From: JANQEU01 sp965601455
Lineage (GTDB): Bacteria; Bacteroidota; Bacteroidia; Cytophagales; Cyclobacteriaceae
DNA length: 64,000 nucleotides
Direction of reading: 5' to 3'
NCBI GenBank assembly: GCA_965601455.1
Contig: OZ271831.1
Span: 3,410,001 to 3,474,000, forward strand
Below are positions 38,601 to 51,200 of this stretch, one piece after another. Position numbers and translations under genes: made by a program. A model generated the notes under the pieces. That model was not told the origin of the DNA. It saw only the letters and a list, made by a program, of their open reading frames with translations, and did no database searches. Within the stretch, counting starts at the first letter, position 1; each line of letters opens with the position of its first letter.

Positions 38601-39026
38601 TCTTGGAGTCCAGGTGGAATATTTGACGATTCCACGGCTACCATGGTTACTGCCTATCCGAATTCTAGTCAAATCGACGTGGTACTTACAGGTCTGGATA
38701 ATAATGGTTGTCAATCGGAATACACCATTCAGTTGCTTCAACAGAACCGTGTGGCTCGTAAGAGCTTCTCTCCAAACAATGATGGACAAGGATTTGATTG
38801 TTGGGAAATTGTGAATGCCAGAGAATTTAATGGATGTGAAATTTTTATATTTGATCAGAGAGGAAGAGTCATCTTCAGTGATCAGACTCCTTTTGAAACG
38901 GATTGTATCTGGGATGGTACAGACAACAATGGAAATCTCGCCGCTCCTTCCGGAGTTTATTATTATGTGCTAAGCTGCAATAATTCTGAAGAAAATTTAA
39001 AAGGGACTATTCTTCTTGCACGATAG
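35670..39026 (+). CDS. T9SS type B surface protein with IPT/TIG, FG-GAP propeller and Ig-like domains
   Basis: This protein has 1,118 residues. The signal peptide is residues 1-18 (MRFLVCGIFLLTNTLVLG). An IPT/TIG domain covers about 20-105 (STGQVGETLTISGDGFSS). An FG-GAP/VCBS-type beta-propeller follows (about 115-515), with calcium-loop motifs CDLDGDGLND, DVDDDGLPD, DYDGDGFND, DVDGDGDID and DLNGDAKAD. Residues about 515-1020 are PKD/Ig-like modules with paired cysteines. The C-terminal ~90 residues (FSPNNDGQGFDCWEI … FDQRGRVIF … WDGTDNNGNLAAPSGVYYYVL) are a CHU_C/type B sorting domain, the signal used by SprB-like gliding adhesins. It is therefore expected to be secreted through T9SS and held at the cell surface. 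The gene starts 3 bp after the PorP/SPOR stop, so the two are co-transcribed. It is probably an adhesin or surface lectin; ligand unknown. Confidence 0.92.
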   Translation: MRFLVCGIFLLTNTLVLGQRTYVNSIDRSTGQVGETLTISGDGFSSTSSNLSVYFGGVLGTITSSSDNLIEVTIPASPLHDEVVVVNNSTRSSAASSTFFHSNFGGNSMDGLSNDDVNALFDLQTIATTQNLLYDICACDLDGDGLNDLVLTAQNDGTSRARRLIYRNTSDTVNTSFTLAQQLGNQPSSHTQCKDLDLDGRPDLIFSEIENVAEGDTGIPEIEVWRNNSTVGNISLASAFAEDFLLMLRDTNGDLRFPQRLEIEDVDDDGLPDIIVSNNSEENIDIFLNTSTTSAINFETTAQQVSVPEGQSYQARGLKLADLNDDLLVDLVVVPFESDKVFVFQNESTDGTVQFRSPLEFSFPGKLLRNVDLGDYDGDGFNDIAVTNDAGTQPGSVITLRNTTSTAGDIASFENGSETLLGISPWGISSGDVDGDGDIDIVATMSDSDENSAFLLANTSSSGSISFNPKDLITNENSRNVEIVDLNGDAKADIALVTKSLSNTAGILTILTNRNCATPTITPGSDLYCNGITFNLTTNAGVGLTYDWQIGGTSVQSGTSNTFDISGQTGTLAVTVTTTTDDGECTETSASQTFTENTNTPPSVTINPSDNPICSNVALTLTASATADNYEWTGPNGFTSTEAAPVISSGSLAAGTYGLKVFNNNGCKSVETETTVTVISTPFPKVFNADLDVFCLGGSARLSTTDYDGYDFQWGVNSANISGQTNTNLTADASGDYFVTIIDPVNECQTSSAAFNIVEATPPQPEITADSALCVDLELTIGGDTISGLLDYGLSYSWNITNQGGTSLFTDDVQISAFTFTAPGTYNLNLTTAYTEIANCSANTTQEVDIQAVPDINITTNIQDNIKCFEDTVTLSVQAGLVSYDWNTADLENFLDPDTSNIITAYTPNNEEFIDVTVSMLNAVGCVIEDSIRIANYTDANIDIISPDMNTPVENDQLLIPIDYLSIQLTAIEGTDFSWSPGGIFDDSTATMVTAYPNSSQIDVVLTGLDNNGCQSEYTIQLLQQNRVARKSFSPNNDGQGFDCWEIVNAREFNGCEIFIFDQRGRVIFSDQTPFETDCIWDGTDNNGNLAAPSGVYYYVLSCNNSEENLKGTILLAR

Positions 39027-39224
39027 ACAATAAAACCGTTAATTGAAGGTTAACATTATCCAATTTTTACCAATTTAACCGCTCAATACCGATAAATCAT
39101 ATTAGAATAATTATATTTTTTATTAGTTAAGTACTTCATACTTTATCTATTCCCATTCATTCATAAATTGAACGGGTTCAGCTAAATGCCTAATTTTTTG
39201 GCTTTTAAGTAGGTTACTAGTACT

Positions 39225-39232
39225 TATCTTTA
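39225..39232 (+). promoter_or_regulatory. Candidate -7 element before the SprB-like giant gene
   Basis: TATCTTTA (39225-39232) matches TAnnTTTG except at the last base and lies 33 bp upstream of the ATG at 39266. It is in the 239-bp gap after the type B protein gene. A TTTG at 39197-39200 is a possible but widely spaced upstream element. No strong terminator is visible in the gap (39027-39265), so read-through from the upstream pair is also possible. Confidence 0.25.
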
Positions 39233-39265
39233 GGTATTTAAAGAAGTATAAATCTCAACAACCAC

Positions 39266-42200
39266 ATGAATAACTCGGGGAAGTCGTCTGTTTTAGTCCT
39301 TTTGGGTCTCCTTTTTAGTTATTTCGCCTACGCTCAGGAATCAGACTGTAACAATGGTATTGATGATGATGGTGACGGATTCGTCGATTGTTTCGATGGA
39401 GATTGTGCCGGTGAAGGTAGTTGCGAAGAATTCTTCGTGGGAAATGAGATTTTATGTACTGACGAGCCTACCGAGAACCCAACACTGGACTTCCAATTGC
39501 AGTGGTCATCCCCAGACGAATCTGCTAATAGCCACGCAACTCCTGCTGTTGGGGATATTAACCAGGATGGTACCCCAGAGGTTGTTGTCACCAACAAGCA
39601 AGCACGAACAGTTTCGATATTAGACGGTGTCTTTGGTCAATATGACGCAGGGCTACCTAACCCCGACGGTGTTGTTGGTCCCATTAATCTTAGCTATCAA
39701 CCGGAAAACGATGTAGCTCTTGGTGATTTTGACGGCGACGGTTATGCATCAATTATCGTAAGCCAGGATAAAGGTAGACGAATAGAAAGGTTTGAATTCA
39801 ATCCTGGAACTGGCCGAATGGAATCTGTATGGGGTGGACCGATACAAAAAGCTGACAGAATTGGCCTGGTTAGTATAGCTGATTTTGATGAAGACGGAAC
39901 TGCTGAAATATACTACCGGGATGAAATTATCAGGGTTTCCGATGGTGCGACAATTGTTCCATCTGTTGGTGGTAACTGGGAGCGCACCATTGTTCACGGT
40001 CCGGTAGCAGTAGATATCCTTCCTGACTCATATTGTGCCGATTGCTCCGGTCTCGAACTGGTAACCGGTAGATATATTTATGCAGTTAACATTTCAGCTG
40101 GGACTAAAACCGCAGTAGCAGACATCAATACCGATCTTGCAGCTTCGGGATTCGGTTCTGACACCTATCACGTAAAATACTACCCCAACTGGAATGATCA
40201 ATGGACATGTGTGTCTGTGGCAGATTTTGATGGTGACGGCGATATGGATGTATTAATGCCTGGTGCATTAGGAAGTGATTATACGGATCCTACCACGATC
40301 TTTTATTGGGATGTAAATGAAGGAGTTGTTACCACCTACGCCGACCCAACTAATGACCACCCCCGAGGAACAGGTAGAATTAATATAGCTGACACAGATG
40401 GAGATGGAAGTCTGAATGCCACATACATATCGGACCAAAAATTGTATTCCCTAAACCCCGATATGACGGCCGAATGGATATTGGGAGTAAAGGAAGGTTC
40501 TTCAGGGTTCACCGGGTGCACCCTTTTTGACTTTAATGGAGATGGAGCTTTTGAGACTGTCTATCGAAGTGAAAGTGACTTATATGTAATTGACGGTACA
40601 GGCCCTACGGTTATCAATACTGTTACTTGTGTGTCCAGAACACAGGAGGAATATCCGATCGTTGCTGACATTGATAACGACGGTGCCAGTGAGATCTGTG
40701 TGACCTGCTATACGAGTAACAATACTCCTTTTAATCCCTATTCCAATACCGAGTTTTCTCATGTGCGGGTTTTTGAAGCTACTGGTGGAGATATCTGGCA
40801 ACCTTCCCGAACCGTATGGAATCAGCACGCATATTTCAACGTAAACATTGATGACGATCTTCGAGTACCGATTCAAATGCAGAATCATATTGCTACGTTT
40901 GGAGAGGTGAATTGCGAAACCGGTGTAGTTGAACCCCAACGCCCTCTTAACGGATTTCTGAATCAGTCCACTTATCTCGAAACTAATGGATGTCCCTCCT
41001 ATGTTTCACCGGATATCACGCTTGATGGTGGAAGTGTTTCTGCAACTAAGTCAAATTGTCCCGAAACGGATATAGATGTAACATTTACCATTCAAAATAC
41101 AGGTGATACTGATCTTAATGGTACAATTCCTGTGACCTTTTATGACGGTGACCCTACAACGGCGGATGGTGTTAGACTGAACACTGAAGTTAGGCAACTG
41201 ATTAACCTCGAAGTTGCTGCTGATACCACCCTGACCGTAACTACCCAAGGCCCTGGCGGTAATTTCGAGTTGTTTTTTGTAGTTAACGATCCTGGGTTTT
41301 CAGATCCTCCTATAGACCTGGAAAGTGTTGGAATTGCTGAATGTGAGACAGGAAATAATATAGGTTCTATTTCGGCTTCTTTCGAGCCCTTCCCTCTTTC
41401 CCTTGAGTACTTAAAGGATAATGAAAAGTGTTTCGGTGGAGTAGACAATGGTTCTGCCAGAGCTTATTTTGAAGGTACAGTTGGTGGAACAGAGGAAATC
41501 ATCTGGAATGAAGATTTTCAAGACCTAACAGACGGTGATGTATCAGACGCAGGTGATACAGATTGGAGCTTTACAGGTGGTGCAAATGCAAATACTGCTG
41601 AAGTTGGTACCTACAACGGTGGTAAGGGATTCTACACAAGAAATGTAGGTACCAGTAACAGTTCCGGGATGATCACATTAACAACTGGTTCAATTGATGT
41701 AACCGGTTTCGATGGCGTTTCGGTTTCGGCTGATATGATCTCATCCAGTTCCCTTGAGACTAGTGGACAGTGGATTGACTTTACAAGAGCCTACATTTCA
41801 ATAGACGGAGGTGCATTCCAATTATTCAATAATAACGCAGAAGCGTACGGTAGTTATTATTATAACCAGGCTACTTCCAGTATACCAGATGGTACTTCAA
41901 ACATTCAACTACAATTTGAAATTCACTCCACTGCGAATAATGAACATCAATTATTGGACAACATCCTTGTCACGGGAATTGGCCCGGAAGTAACGGCACA
42001 ATTTGACGCGGATGATGGATATACTTTCTACTGGTATGACGGCAGAATAAATGAGGCTGATTTTGGCACCATTAGTTTTGAAGGGGACGTTCACAGTCAA
42101 ATGCAAACTGGTTGGTACACGGTGATTGGTTATTACCCTCCAGCAAGTTGTTACTCGGACACATTGGAGATTGAAGTATTTGAAATTGAGCCTGAGTTCG

Positions 42201-45200
42201 AAGTTTCTGTGATTGAAACTGGTCCCGCCACAGATTGTCTGGTACCAAATGGATCGCTCCGAGCTATTGTAACGGTAGACGGTGATACCATGACTACTGG
42301 ATATAATTTTGAATGGGTTGATGCAGCAGAAGGTGAAACGGTAATTGGTGTCACTCAGGAATTAAGTGGACTTCAGGGTGGATTCTCTTACAAAGTTGAG
42401 GTTACAGATCAAATTACAAATTGTGGTAAAGAAGCTACATTGGCTGTTACATCGTCTTTCCCCGGTACACCCCAACCGGATGTAGTGGTCACTGATGTAA
42501 CAGATTGTTCTAATACTGCTTCTGGTGTAGTTGAAGCCAGTGTTAGTGGAGATACTACAAACTATACCTTCGAGTGGTTCGACGGATCAACGGTGCAGCC
42601 CTCACCGAACTTTACCGGAGCAACTTACAGTGGAGTTGAACCCGGTGACTACACGGTTGTAGCAACGGACAATTCTACAAATTGTGAATCTGTACCACTT
42701 ACCGTTACCGTAGATCCTCCTTCAGGATTCCCCGCTCCGGTAGCCAATGTTACTTCTCCAAATACTTCTTGTGAAAACTTCAATGGGTCTGCAACTGTAC
42801 TAGGAGACGGCGTGACATCTACAGGTTATTCATATGTATGGTATTTCGGAAATAACCAATCTCCGGTAAACATTCTTCCAAATACTGATCATCCTTCAAT
42901 CAGCATTTCCGCCGATGGAGCCACAGCCACTGGATTAGAATCATCACTCTATAAAGTGTTGGTTACAGATGATGCAACAAACTGCTCTACCACAATCACT
43001 TTCGAAGTCACTGACAATTTCACATTACCAAGTTTTGAGGATCTTGAAGTGCCGGTCGACACCGACGACGAGATTAACCTAAGTGGCCAGGGTTCTGGTG
43101 GTGGTTACGTGGAAATACCCCAGGCCGTCGCGGGCTTAAATGCAATCACCATTCAATACTGGGCTCAATTAACGCCGGATAATTACATTAACGATCAGAG
43201 GCTTTTCAGTTCAGGATCAACGGGTGAAAACCAAATACTTATGTGGCCTGATAATTCTATTGGCTTATCGTTCATCATTAAGACGGGAGCTTCAGGAAGA
43301 GGAAGAATTAACTCTTCATACCTGGCAACAGGCTGGGTACAGGTAACCGGGACGTGGGATGGAACAACAGGAGATATGAGATTATACGCAAATGGCGTCT
43401 TGCTTGGGACTGATAATTTCGTAGGAAGTGGAGCCATTATTGACACTGGAAATCCAATGAAAATTGGTAGGGATAATAATGCAGGGTATGGAAAATTTGA
43501 AGGTGCTATTGACGAATTCAGAATTTATAATCGTGTCCTAACTATCGATGAAATTAATGCAAAAAGATGCGGTGAGATAACCCCCGGAGAGGAAACGGGA
43601 TTATTGATTTACTATGATTTCGACGGAGTTAGCGGCAGTAACATTGTCAACCGTGCAAACCCTGGAACTTTCGACGGAACAGCAATCAATACAGGAAATG
43701 TCAGCTATGAAACTGCTGACATTGTTTGCGCGGATGCCGGGATTTCAGATAATAACAGTTGCGATCCAAGTAATCCTAATGGAAGCATCACCATCGGTGA
43801 TAAAGTGACTCCTGCCAGTGACGGAAGTAACTACGAGTTCAGACTATATGATGGATACGAGGTTAGCGGGTCTCCTCTTCAAACAAATAATAGTGGAACA
43901 TTTACAGGTCTTGATGGTGGATTTTATACAGTTGTAGCTGAGTCTGTCTCCTCAGAGTGTATTACATCACCAGTTGTTTTGAATGTCCTGGATATACCAA
44001 GTAATCCAATCGTCGGTACTACAATTACAGGTGATACATATTGTAATGATGGATCCGGAATAATAAGTATTACCGCTGCAATGGATACAGCGGTAGGTGA
44101 ACCTACGTCCTACACATATCAGCTATTTGACGGCCCCACAGAAATCAGGAATGTGACAGTAAATGATGGGTCTACTCCCAACAGCTTTATTGATCTTGAG
44201 GATGGTAATTACAGTTTGGTGGTCACCAACAACAGTCAGCTATGTTCAACCACCGAAGACATAGTAATTATTGCTAACGACAGTGTTCCTGTCATTACAG
44301 ATATTCTTGTTATAGATAATACCAATTGTGATAATCCAAATGGATTTCTCAGAGTAAGGGATATTGATGCCGGAAACGAAGACACTGACTTTACATACTT
44401 CTGGTTCTATGGAGGAACAGTTGATTCCGCCAGTTGGATAAAGAATGGTGGAACTCCAATTACAACTAGAGAAATAACTAATCTCATTGATACAACCTAT
44501 ACCGTTGTCGCCAGAAATAACGAATCAGGTTGTCAATCTGATCCGGTAACCAGAACCGTAGGAGATAACCCAATAACTCCTGATGTAACTGTTCTTGAAG
44601 TTCAACCCTCCAGCGGTTGTGGAGGGCAGGATGATGGTATTGCAACTGCTTACGTGACTGTTAATCCTGGAGATTCACTTGTTTCAACAGACGGCTACAC
44701 TTTTATCTGGCATACTATGTCCGATGCTTCGGATACTTTGTTTATCGGCAATCAGGTAGACAGTTTATCCTCCACAACCTATTATCTATCGGTATATCCA
44801 GATACCGACCCAAATAGTTGTAATACATTTACTTCAATCTTTATCAGCAATGCACCTAACAATCCGGTTGTTAATGATGCATCCTCAGGAAGCACGGTAG
44901 TTGATAACACGGTTTGTGATAGTACTTTTGCAGATCCAACGGGATCTATCACACTTGATATAGAAATTAGCGGTGCAACGGTAACTGATTTCTCCGGATA
45001 TTCTTTTGCATGGGAAGACGTTGATGGTAATGCTTATCCAAACTTTGATAATCAGTCTAAACCATCTCTTTCAGCTAATGTTTTATCCGGACTTGCCGAA
45101 GGTCAGTATACCGTCATTGTTACTGCTCCAAATGGATGTACCTCCACACCAGAGACTTTCACTGTCGGAATTAACGCTACCCCTCCGACTGCGACACTTG

Positions 45201-48200
45201 AAACTGAAGCATCAGGTGGTTTGTCTTCAGGAAACTATGTATGTGATTCAGATTTAATCCTTGACGGTAGTACCCAATACAACGGAGCCATCCAAATCAC
45301 ACCTTCACCTGGTTCTGCTTTCAATGGAGACTTTAACATTGGATGGTATGTGGGTCAATCAACGAACTCCGCTGATACGTTAAACACTACTTCGGTACCT
45401 GGAGTAGTAAGTGTTGGTGGGTATGACACGTTAATTCAAAATCTTCCATCGGGTACTTACACGGTGACTATTCAAAGTACCACTACTGGATGTGCTGACA
45501 CGTTGGAGTTTGCTGTAGCTGATTCAACCGGATCAGTGGCAAGTACAATCACCTTGAATAATGTTGAAGGAGTCGACTTTACTGTTTCGGATGTAACCGT
45601 TTGTACAGGAGCAAGTACCTTCCCCAATGGACAGATTGCCATCGATACAACAATCAATAACCTGAATAATAAGTACTTCTTGTGGTACCAGGATGGCGAT
45701 TCAATCTCAGGTACTGCTGTAACCGGTACTGACTCGGCAGCAGTCATCAATGGACTCGCTTCAGCCAATTACACCGTCTATGCCGTCGACTCCACTTCGG
45801 GATGTGTATCCAATGCCGTTACCATATTTGTTGATGAAACTCCGACTACCCCTACCGCAGTCATTAACCCGGCAAACGCTCCGGGTAGTTTAACCGATGG
45901 TAACTCCGTGTGTGATACCTCAAGGGTAACCACAAACACCTTCTTCAACGGTGTCCTTCAAATTGATCCGGGAGCTACCGGTGCCGGTGATGCAGGCAAC
46001 TACAACTACACCTGGTTCCTCGGTGCTTCGACTAACCCCGCCGATCAACTGCCAGGTGCCCTATCCGGCTCAGTCATCGATAACGATACCATCGTAAGAA
46101 ATGTACCGGCTGGTCCGATCACCCTCATCCTGCAGGACGATGCCTCCAAGTGTTACGATACCCTACAGTTTGCCGTACCCGATTCTACCGGTGTAGCTTC
46201 TACCATCGTCACTCTCAACAATACCGAAGGTGCTGATTTCAATGTACTCGATGTAACCGTCTGTACTGATGCCTCTACCTATCCTAACGGACAGATCTCT
46301 ATCCTGCAACTGGGTACTGATCCGGTAGATGATCATTACTTCCTATGGTACCAGGACGGTGACTCTGTTTCCGGTACTGCTGTAACCGGTACTGATTCGG
46401 CAGCAGTCATCAATGGACTCGCTTCAGCCAACTACACCGTCTATGCCGTTGACTCGACTTCGGGTTGTATCTCCGATCCAATCACCATTTTCGTCGATGA
46501 AACTCCGACTACCCCTACCGCAGTCATTAACCCGGCAAACGCTCCGGGTAGTTTAACCGATGGTAACTCCGTGTGTGATACTTCAAGGGTAACCACCAAC
46601 ACCTTCTTCAACGGTGTCCTTCAAATTGATCCGGGAGCTACCGGTGCCGGTGATGCAGGCAACTACAACTATACCTGGTTCCTCGGCGCTTCGACCAACC
46701 CCGCCGATCAACTGCCAGGCGCCCTGTCCGGCTCAGTTATCGATAACGATACCATCGTAAGAAATGTACCGGCTGGTCCGATCACTCTGATCCTACAGGA
46801 CGATGCCTCCAAGTGTTACGATACCCTACAGTTTGCCGTACCCGATTCTACCGGTGCAGCTTCTACCATCGTCACCCTCAACAATACCGAAGGTGCTGAT
46901 TTCAGTGTACTCGATGTAACCGTCTGTACCGATGCCTCTACCTATCCTAACGGTCAGATCTCTATCCTACAACTGGGTACTGATCCGGTAGATGATCATT
47001 ACTTCCTATGGTACCAGGACGGTGATTCTGTATCCGGTACTGCTGTAACCGGTACCGACTCGGCAGCAGTCATCAATGGACTCGCTTCAGCCAATTACAC
47101 CGTCTATGCCGTTGACTCCACGTCGGGTTGTATCTCCGATCCAATCACAATATTCGTCGATGAAACTCCGACTACCCCTACCGCAGTCATTAACCCGGCA
47201 AACGCTCCGGGTAGTTTAACCGATGGTAACTCCGTGTGTGATACCTCAAGGGTAACCACTAACACCTTCTTCAACGGTGTCCTTCAAATTGATCCGGGAG
47301 CTACCGGTGCCGGTGATGCAGGCAACTACAACTACACCTGGTTCCTCGGTGCTTCGACCAACCCCGCCGATCAACTGCCAGGTGCCCTGTCCGGCTCAGT
47401 CATCGATAACGATACCATCGTAAGAAATGTACCGGCTGGTCCGATCACCCTGATCCTACAGGACGATGCCTCCAAGTGTTATGATACCCTACAGTTTGCA
47501 GTACCCGATTCTACCGGTGCAGCTTCTACCATAGTCACACTCAACAATACCGAAGGAGCTGATTTCAGTGTACTCGATGTAACCGTCTGTACCGATGCCT
47601 CTACCTATCCTAACGGTCAGATCTCTATCCTACAACTGGGTACTGATCCGGTAGATGATCATTACTTCCTATGGTACCAGGACGGTGATTCTGTATCCGG
47701 TACGGCTGTAACCGGTACCGACTCGGCAGCAGTCATCAATGGACTCGCTTCAGCCAATTACACCGTCTATGCCGTTGACTCCACGTCGGGTTGTATCTCC
47801 GATCCAATCACCATCTTCGTCGATGAAACTCCGACTACCCCGACCGCAGTCATTAACCCGGCAAACGCTCCGGGTAGTTTAACCGATGGTAACTCCGTGT
47901 GTGATACCTCAAGGGTAACCACCAACACCTTCTTCAACGGTGTCCTTCAAATTGATCCGGGAGCTACCGGTGCCGGTGATGCAGGCAACTACAACTACAC
48001 CTGGTTCCTCGGTGCTTCGACCAACCCCGCCGATCAACTGCCAGGCGCCCTATCCGGCTCAGTTATCGATAACGATACCATCGTAAGAAATGTACCTGCT
48101 GGTCCGATCACTCTGATCCTACAGGACGATGCCTCCAAGTGTTACGATACCCTACAGTTTGCCGTACCCGATTCTACCGATGTAGCTTCTACCATCGTCA

Positions 48201-51200
48201 CCCTCAACAATACCGAAGGTGCTGATTTCAGTGTACTCGATGTAACCGTCTGTACCGATGCCTCTACCTATCCTAACGGTCAGATCTCTATCCTACAACT
48301 GGGTACTGATCCTGTAGATGATCATTACTTCCTATGGTACCAGGACGGTGATTCTGTATCCGGTACGGCTGTAACCGGTACCGACTCGGCAGCAGTCATC
48401 AATGGACTCGCTTCAGCCAACTACACCGTCTATGCCGTTGACTCCACGTCGGGTTGTATCTCCGATCCAATCACAATATTCGTCGATGAAACTCCGACTA
48501 CCCCTACCGCAGTCATTAACCCGGCAAACGCTCCGGGTAGTTTAACTGATGGTAACTCCGTGTGTGATACCTCAAGGGTAACCACTAACACCTTCTTCAA
48601 CGGTGTCCTTCAAATTGATCCGGGAGCTACCGGTGCCGGTGATGCAGGCAACTACAACTACACCTGGTTCCTCGGTGCTTCAACCAACCCCGCCGATCAA
48701 CTGCCAGGTGCCCTGTCCGGCTCAGTTATCGATAACGATACCATCGTAAGAAATGTACCTGCTGGTCCGATCACCCTCATCCTGCAGGACGATGCCTCCA
48801 AGTGTTACGATACCCTACAGTTTGCCGTACCCGATTCTACCGGTGTAGCTTCTACCATCGTCACCCTCAACAATACCGAAGGAGCTGATTTCAGTGTACT
48901 CGATGTAACCGTCTGTACCGATGCTTCTACCTATCCTAACGGTCAGATCTCTATCCTACAACTGGGTACTGATCCGGTAGATGATCATTACTTCCTATGG
49001 TACCAGGACGGTGATTCTGTATCCGGTACTGCTGTAACCGGTACCGACTCGGCAGCAGTCATCAATGGACTCGCTTCAGCCAACTACACCGTCTATGCCG
49101 TTGACTCTACATCGGGATGTATCTCCGATCCAATCACAATATTCGTCGATGAAACTCCGACTACCCCGACCGCAGTCATTAACCCGGCAAACGCTCCGGG
49201 TAGTTTAACCGATGGTAACTCCGTGTGTGATACCTCAAGGGTAACCACCAACACCTTCTTCAACGGTGTCCTTCAAATTGATCCGGGAGCTACCGGTGCC
49301 GGTGATGCAGGCAACTACAACTACACCTGGTTCCTCGGTGCTTCGACCAACCCCGCCGATCAACTGCCAGGTGCCCTATCCGGCTCAGTTATCGATAACG
49401 ATACCATCGTAAGAAATGTACCGGCTGGTCCGATCACTCTGATCCTACAGGACGATGCCTCCAAGTGTTACGATACCCTACAGTTTGCCGTACCCGATTC
49501 TACCGGTGTAGCTTCTACCATCGTCACCCTCAACAATACCGAAGGTGCTGATTTCAGTGTACTCGATGTAACCGTCTGTACCGATGCCTCTACCTATCCT
49601 AACGGTCAGATCTCTATCCTACAACTGGGTACTGATCCGGTAGATGATCATTACTTCCTATGGTACCAGGACGGTGATTCTGTATCCGGTACTGCTGTAA
49701 CCGGTACCGACTCGGCAGCAGTCATCAATGGACTCGCTTCAGCCAACTACACCGTCTATGCCGTTGACTCCACGTCGGGATGTATCTCCGATCCAATCAC
49801 AATATTCGTCGATGAAACTCCGACTACCCCGACCGCAGTCATTAACCCGGCAAACGCTCCGGGTAGTTTAACCGATGGTAACTCCGTGTGTGATACCTCA
49901 AGGGTAACCACCAACACCTTCTTCAACGGTGTCCTTCAAATTGATCCGGGAGCTACCGGTGCCGGTGATGCAGGCAACTACAACTACACCTGGTTCCTCG
50001 GCGCTTCGACCAACCCCGCCGATCAACTGCCAGGCGCCCTATCCGGCTCAGTTATCGATAACGATACCATCGTAAGAAATGTACCGGCTGGTCCGATCAC
50101 TCTGATCCTACAGGACGATGCCTCCAAGTGTTACGATACCCTACAGTTTGCCGTACCCGATTCTACCGGTGTAGCTTCTACCATCGTCACCCTCAACAAT
50201 ACCGAAGGTGCTGATTTCAGTGTACTCGATGTAACCGTCTGTACCGATGCCTCTACCTATCCTAACGGTCAGATCTCTATCCTACAACTGGGTACTGATC
50301 CGGTAGATGATCATTACTTCCTATGGTACCAGGACGGTGATTCTGTATCCGGTACGGCTGTAACCGGTACCGACTCGGCAGCAGTCATCAATGGACTCGC
50401 TTCAGCCAACTACACCGTCTATGCCGTTGACTCCACGTCGGGATGTATCTCCGATCCAATCACAATATTCGTCGATGAAACTCCGACTACCCCGACCGCA
50501 GTCATTAACCCGGCAAACGCTCCGGGTAGTTTAACCGATGGTAACTCCGTGTGTGATACCTCAAGGGTAACCACCAACACCTTCTTCAACGGTGTCCTTC
50601 AAATTGATCCGGGAGCTACCGGTGCCGGTGATGCTGGCAACTACAACTACACCTGGTTCCTCGGTGCTTCGACCAACCCCGCCGATCAACTGCCAGGCGC
50701 CCTATCCGGCTCAGTTATCGATAACGATACCATCGTAAGAAATGTACCGGCTGGTCCGATCACTCTGATCCTACAGGACGATGCCTCCAAGTGTTACGAT
50801 ACCCTACAGTTTGCCGTACCCGATTCTACCGGTGTAGCTTCTACCATCGTCACCCTCAACAATACCGAAGGTGCTGATTTCAGTGTACTCGATGTAACCG
50901 TCTGTACCGATGCCTCTACCTATCCTAACGGTCAGATCTCTATCCTACAACTGGGTACTGATCCGGTAGATGATCATTACTTCCTATGGTACCAGGACGG
51001 TGATTCTGTATCCGGTACGGCTGTAACCGGTACCGACTCGGCAGCAGTCATCAATGGACTCGCTTCAGCCAACTACACCGTCTATGCCGTTGACTCCACG
51101 TCGGGATGTATCTCCGATCCAATCACAATATTCGTCGATGAAACTCCGACTACCCCGACCGCAGTCATTAACCCGGCAAACGCTCCGGGTAGTTTAACCG

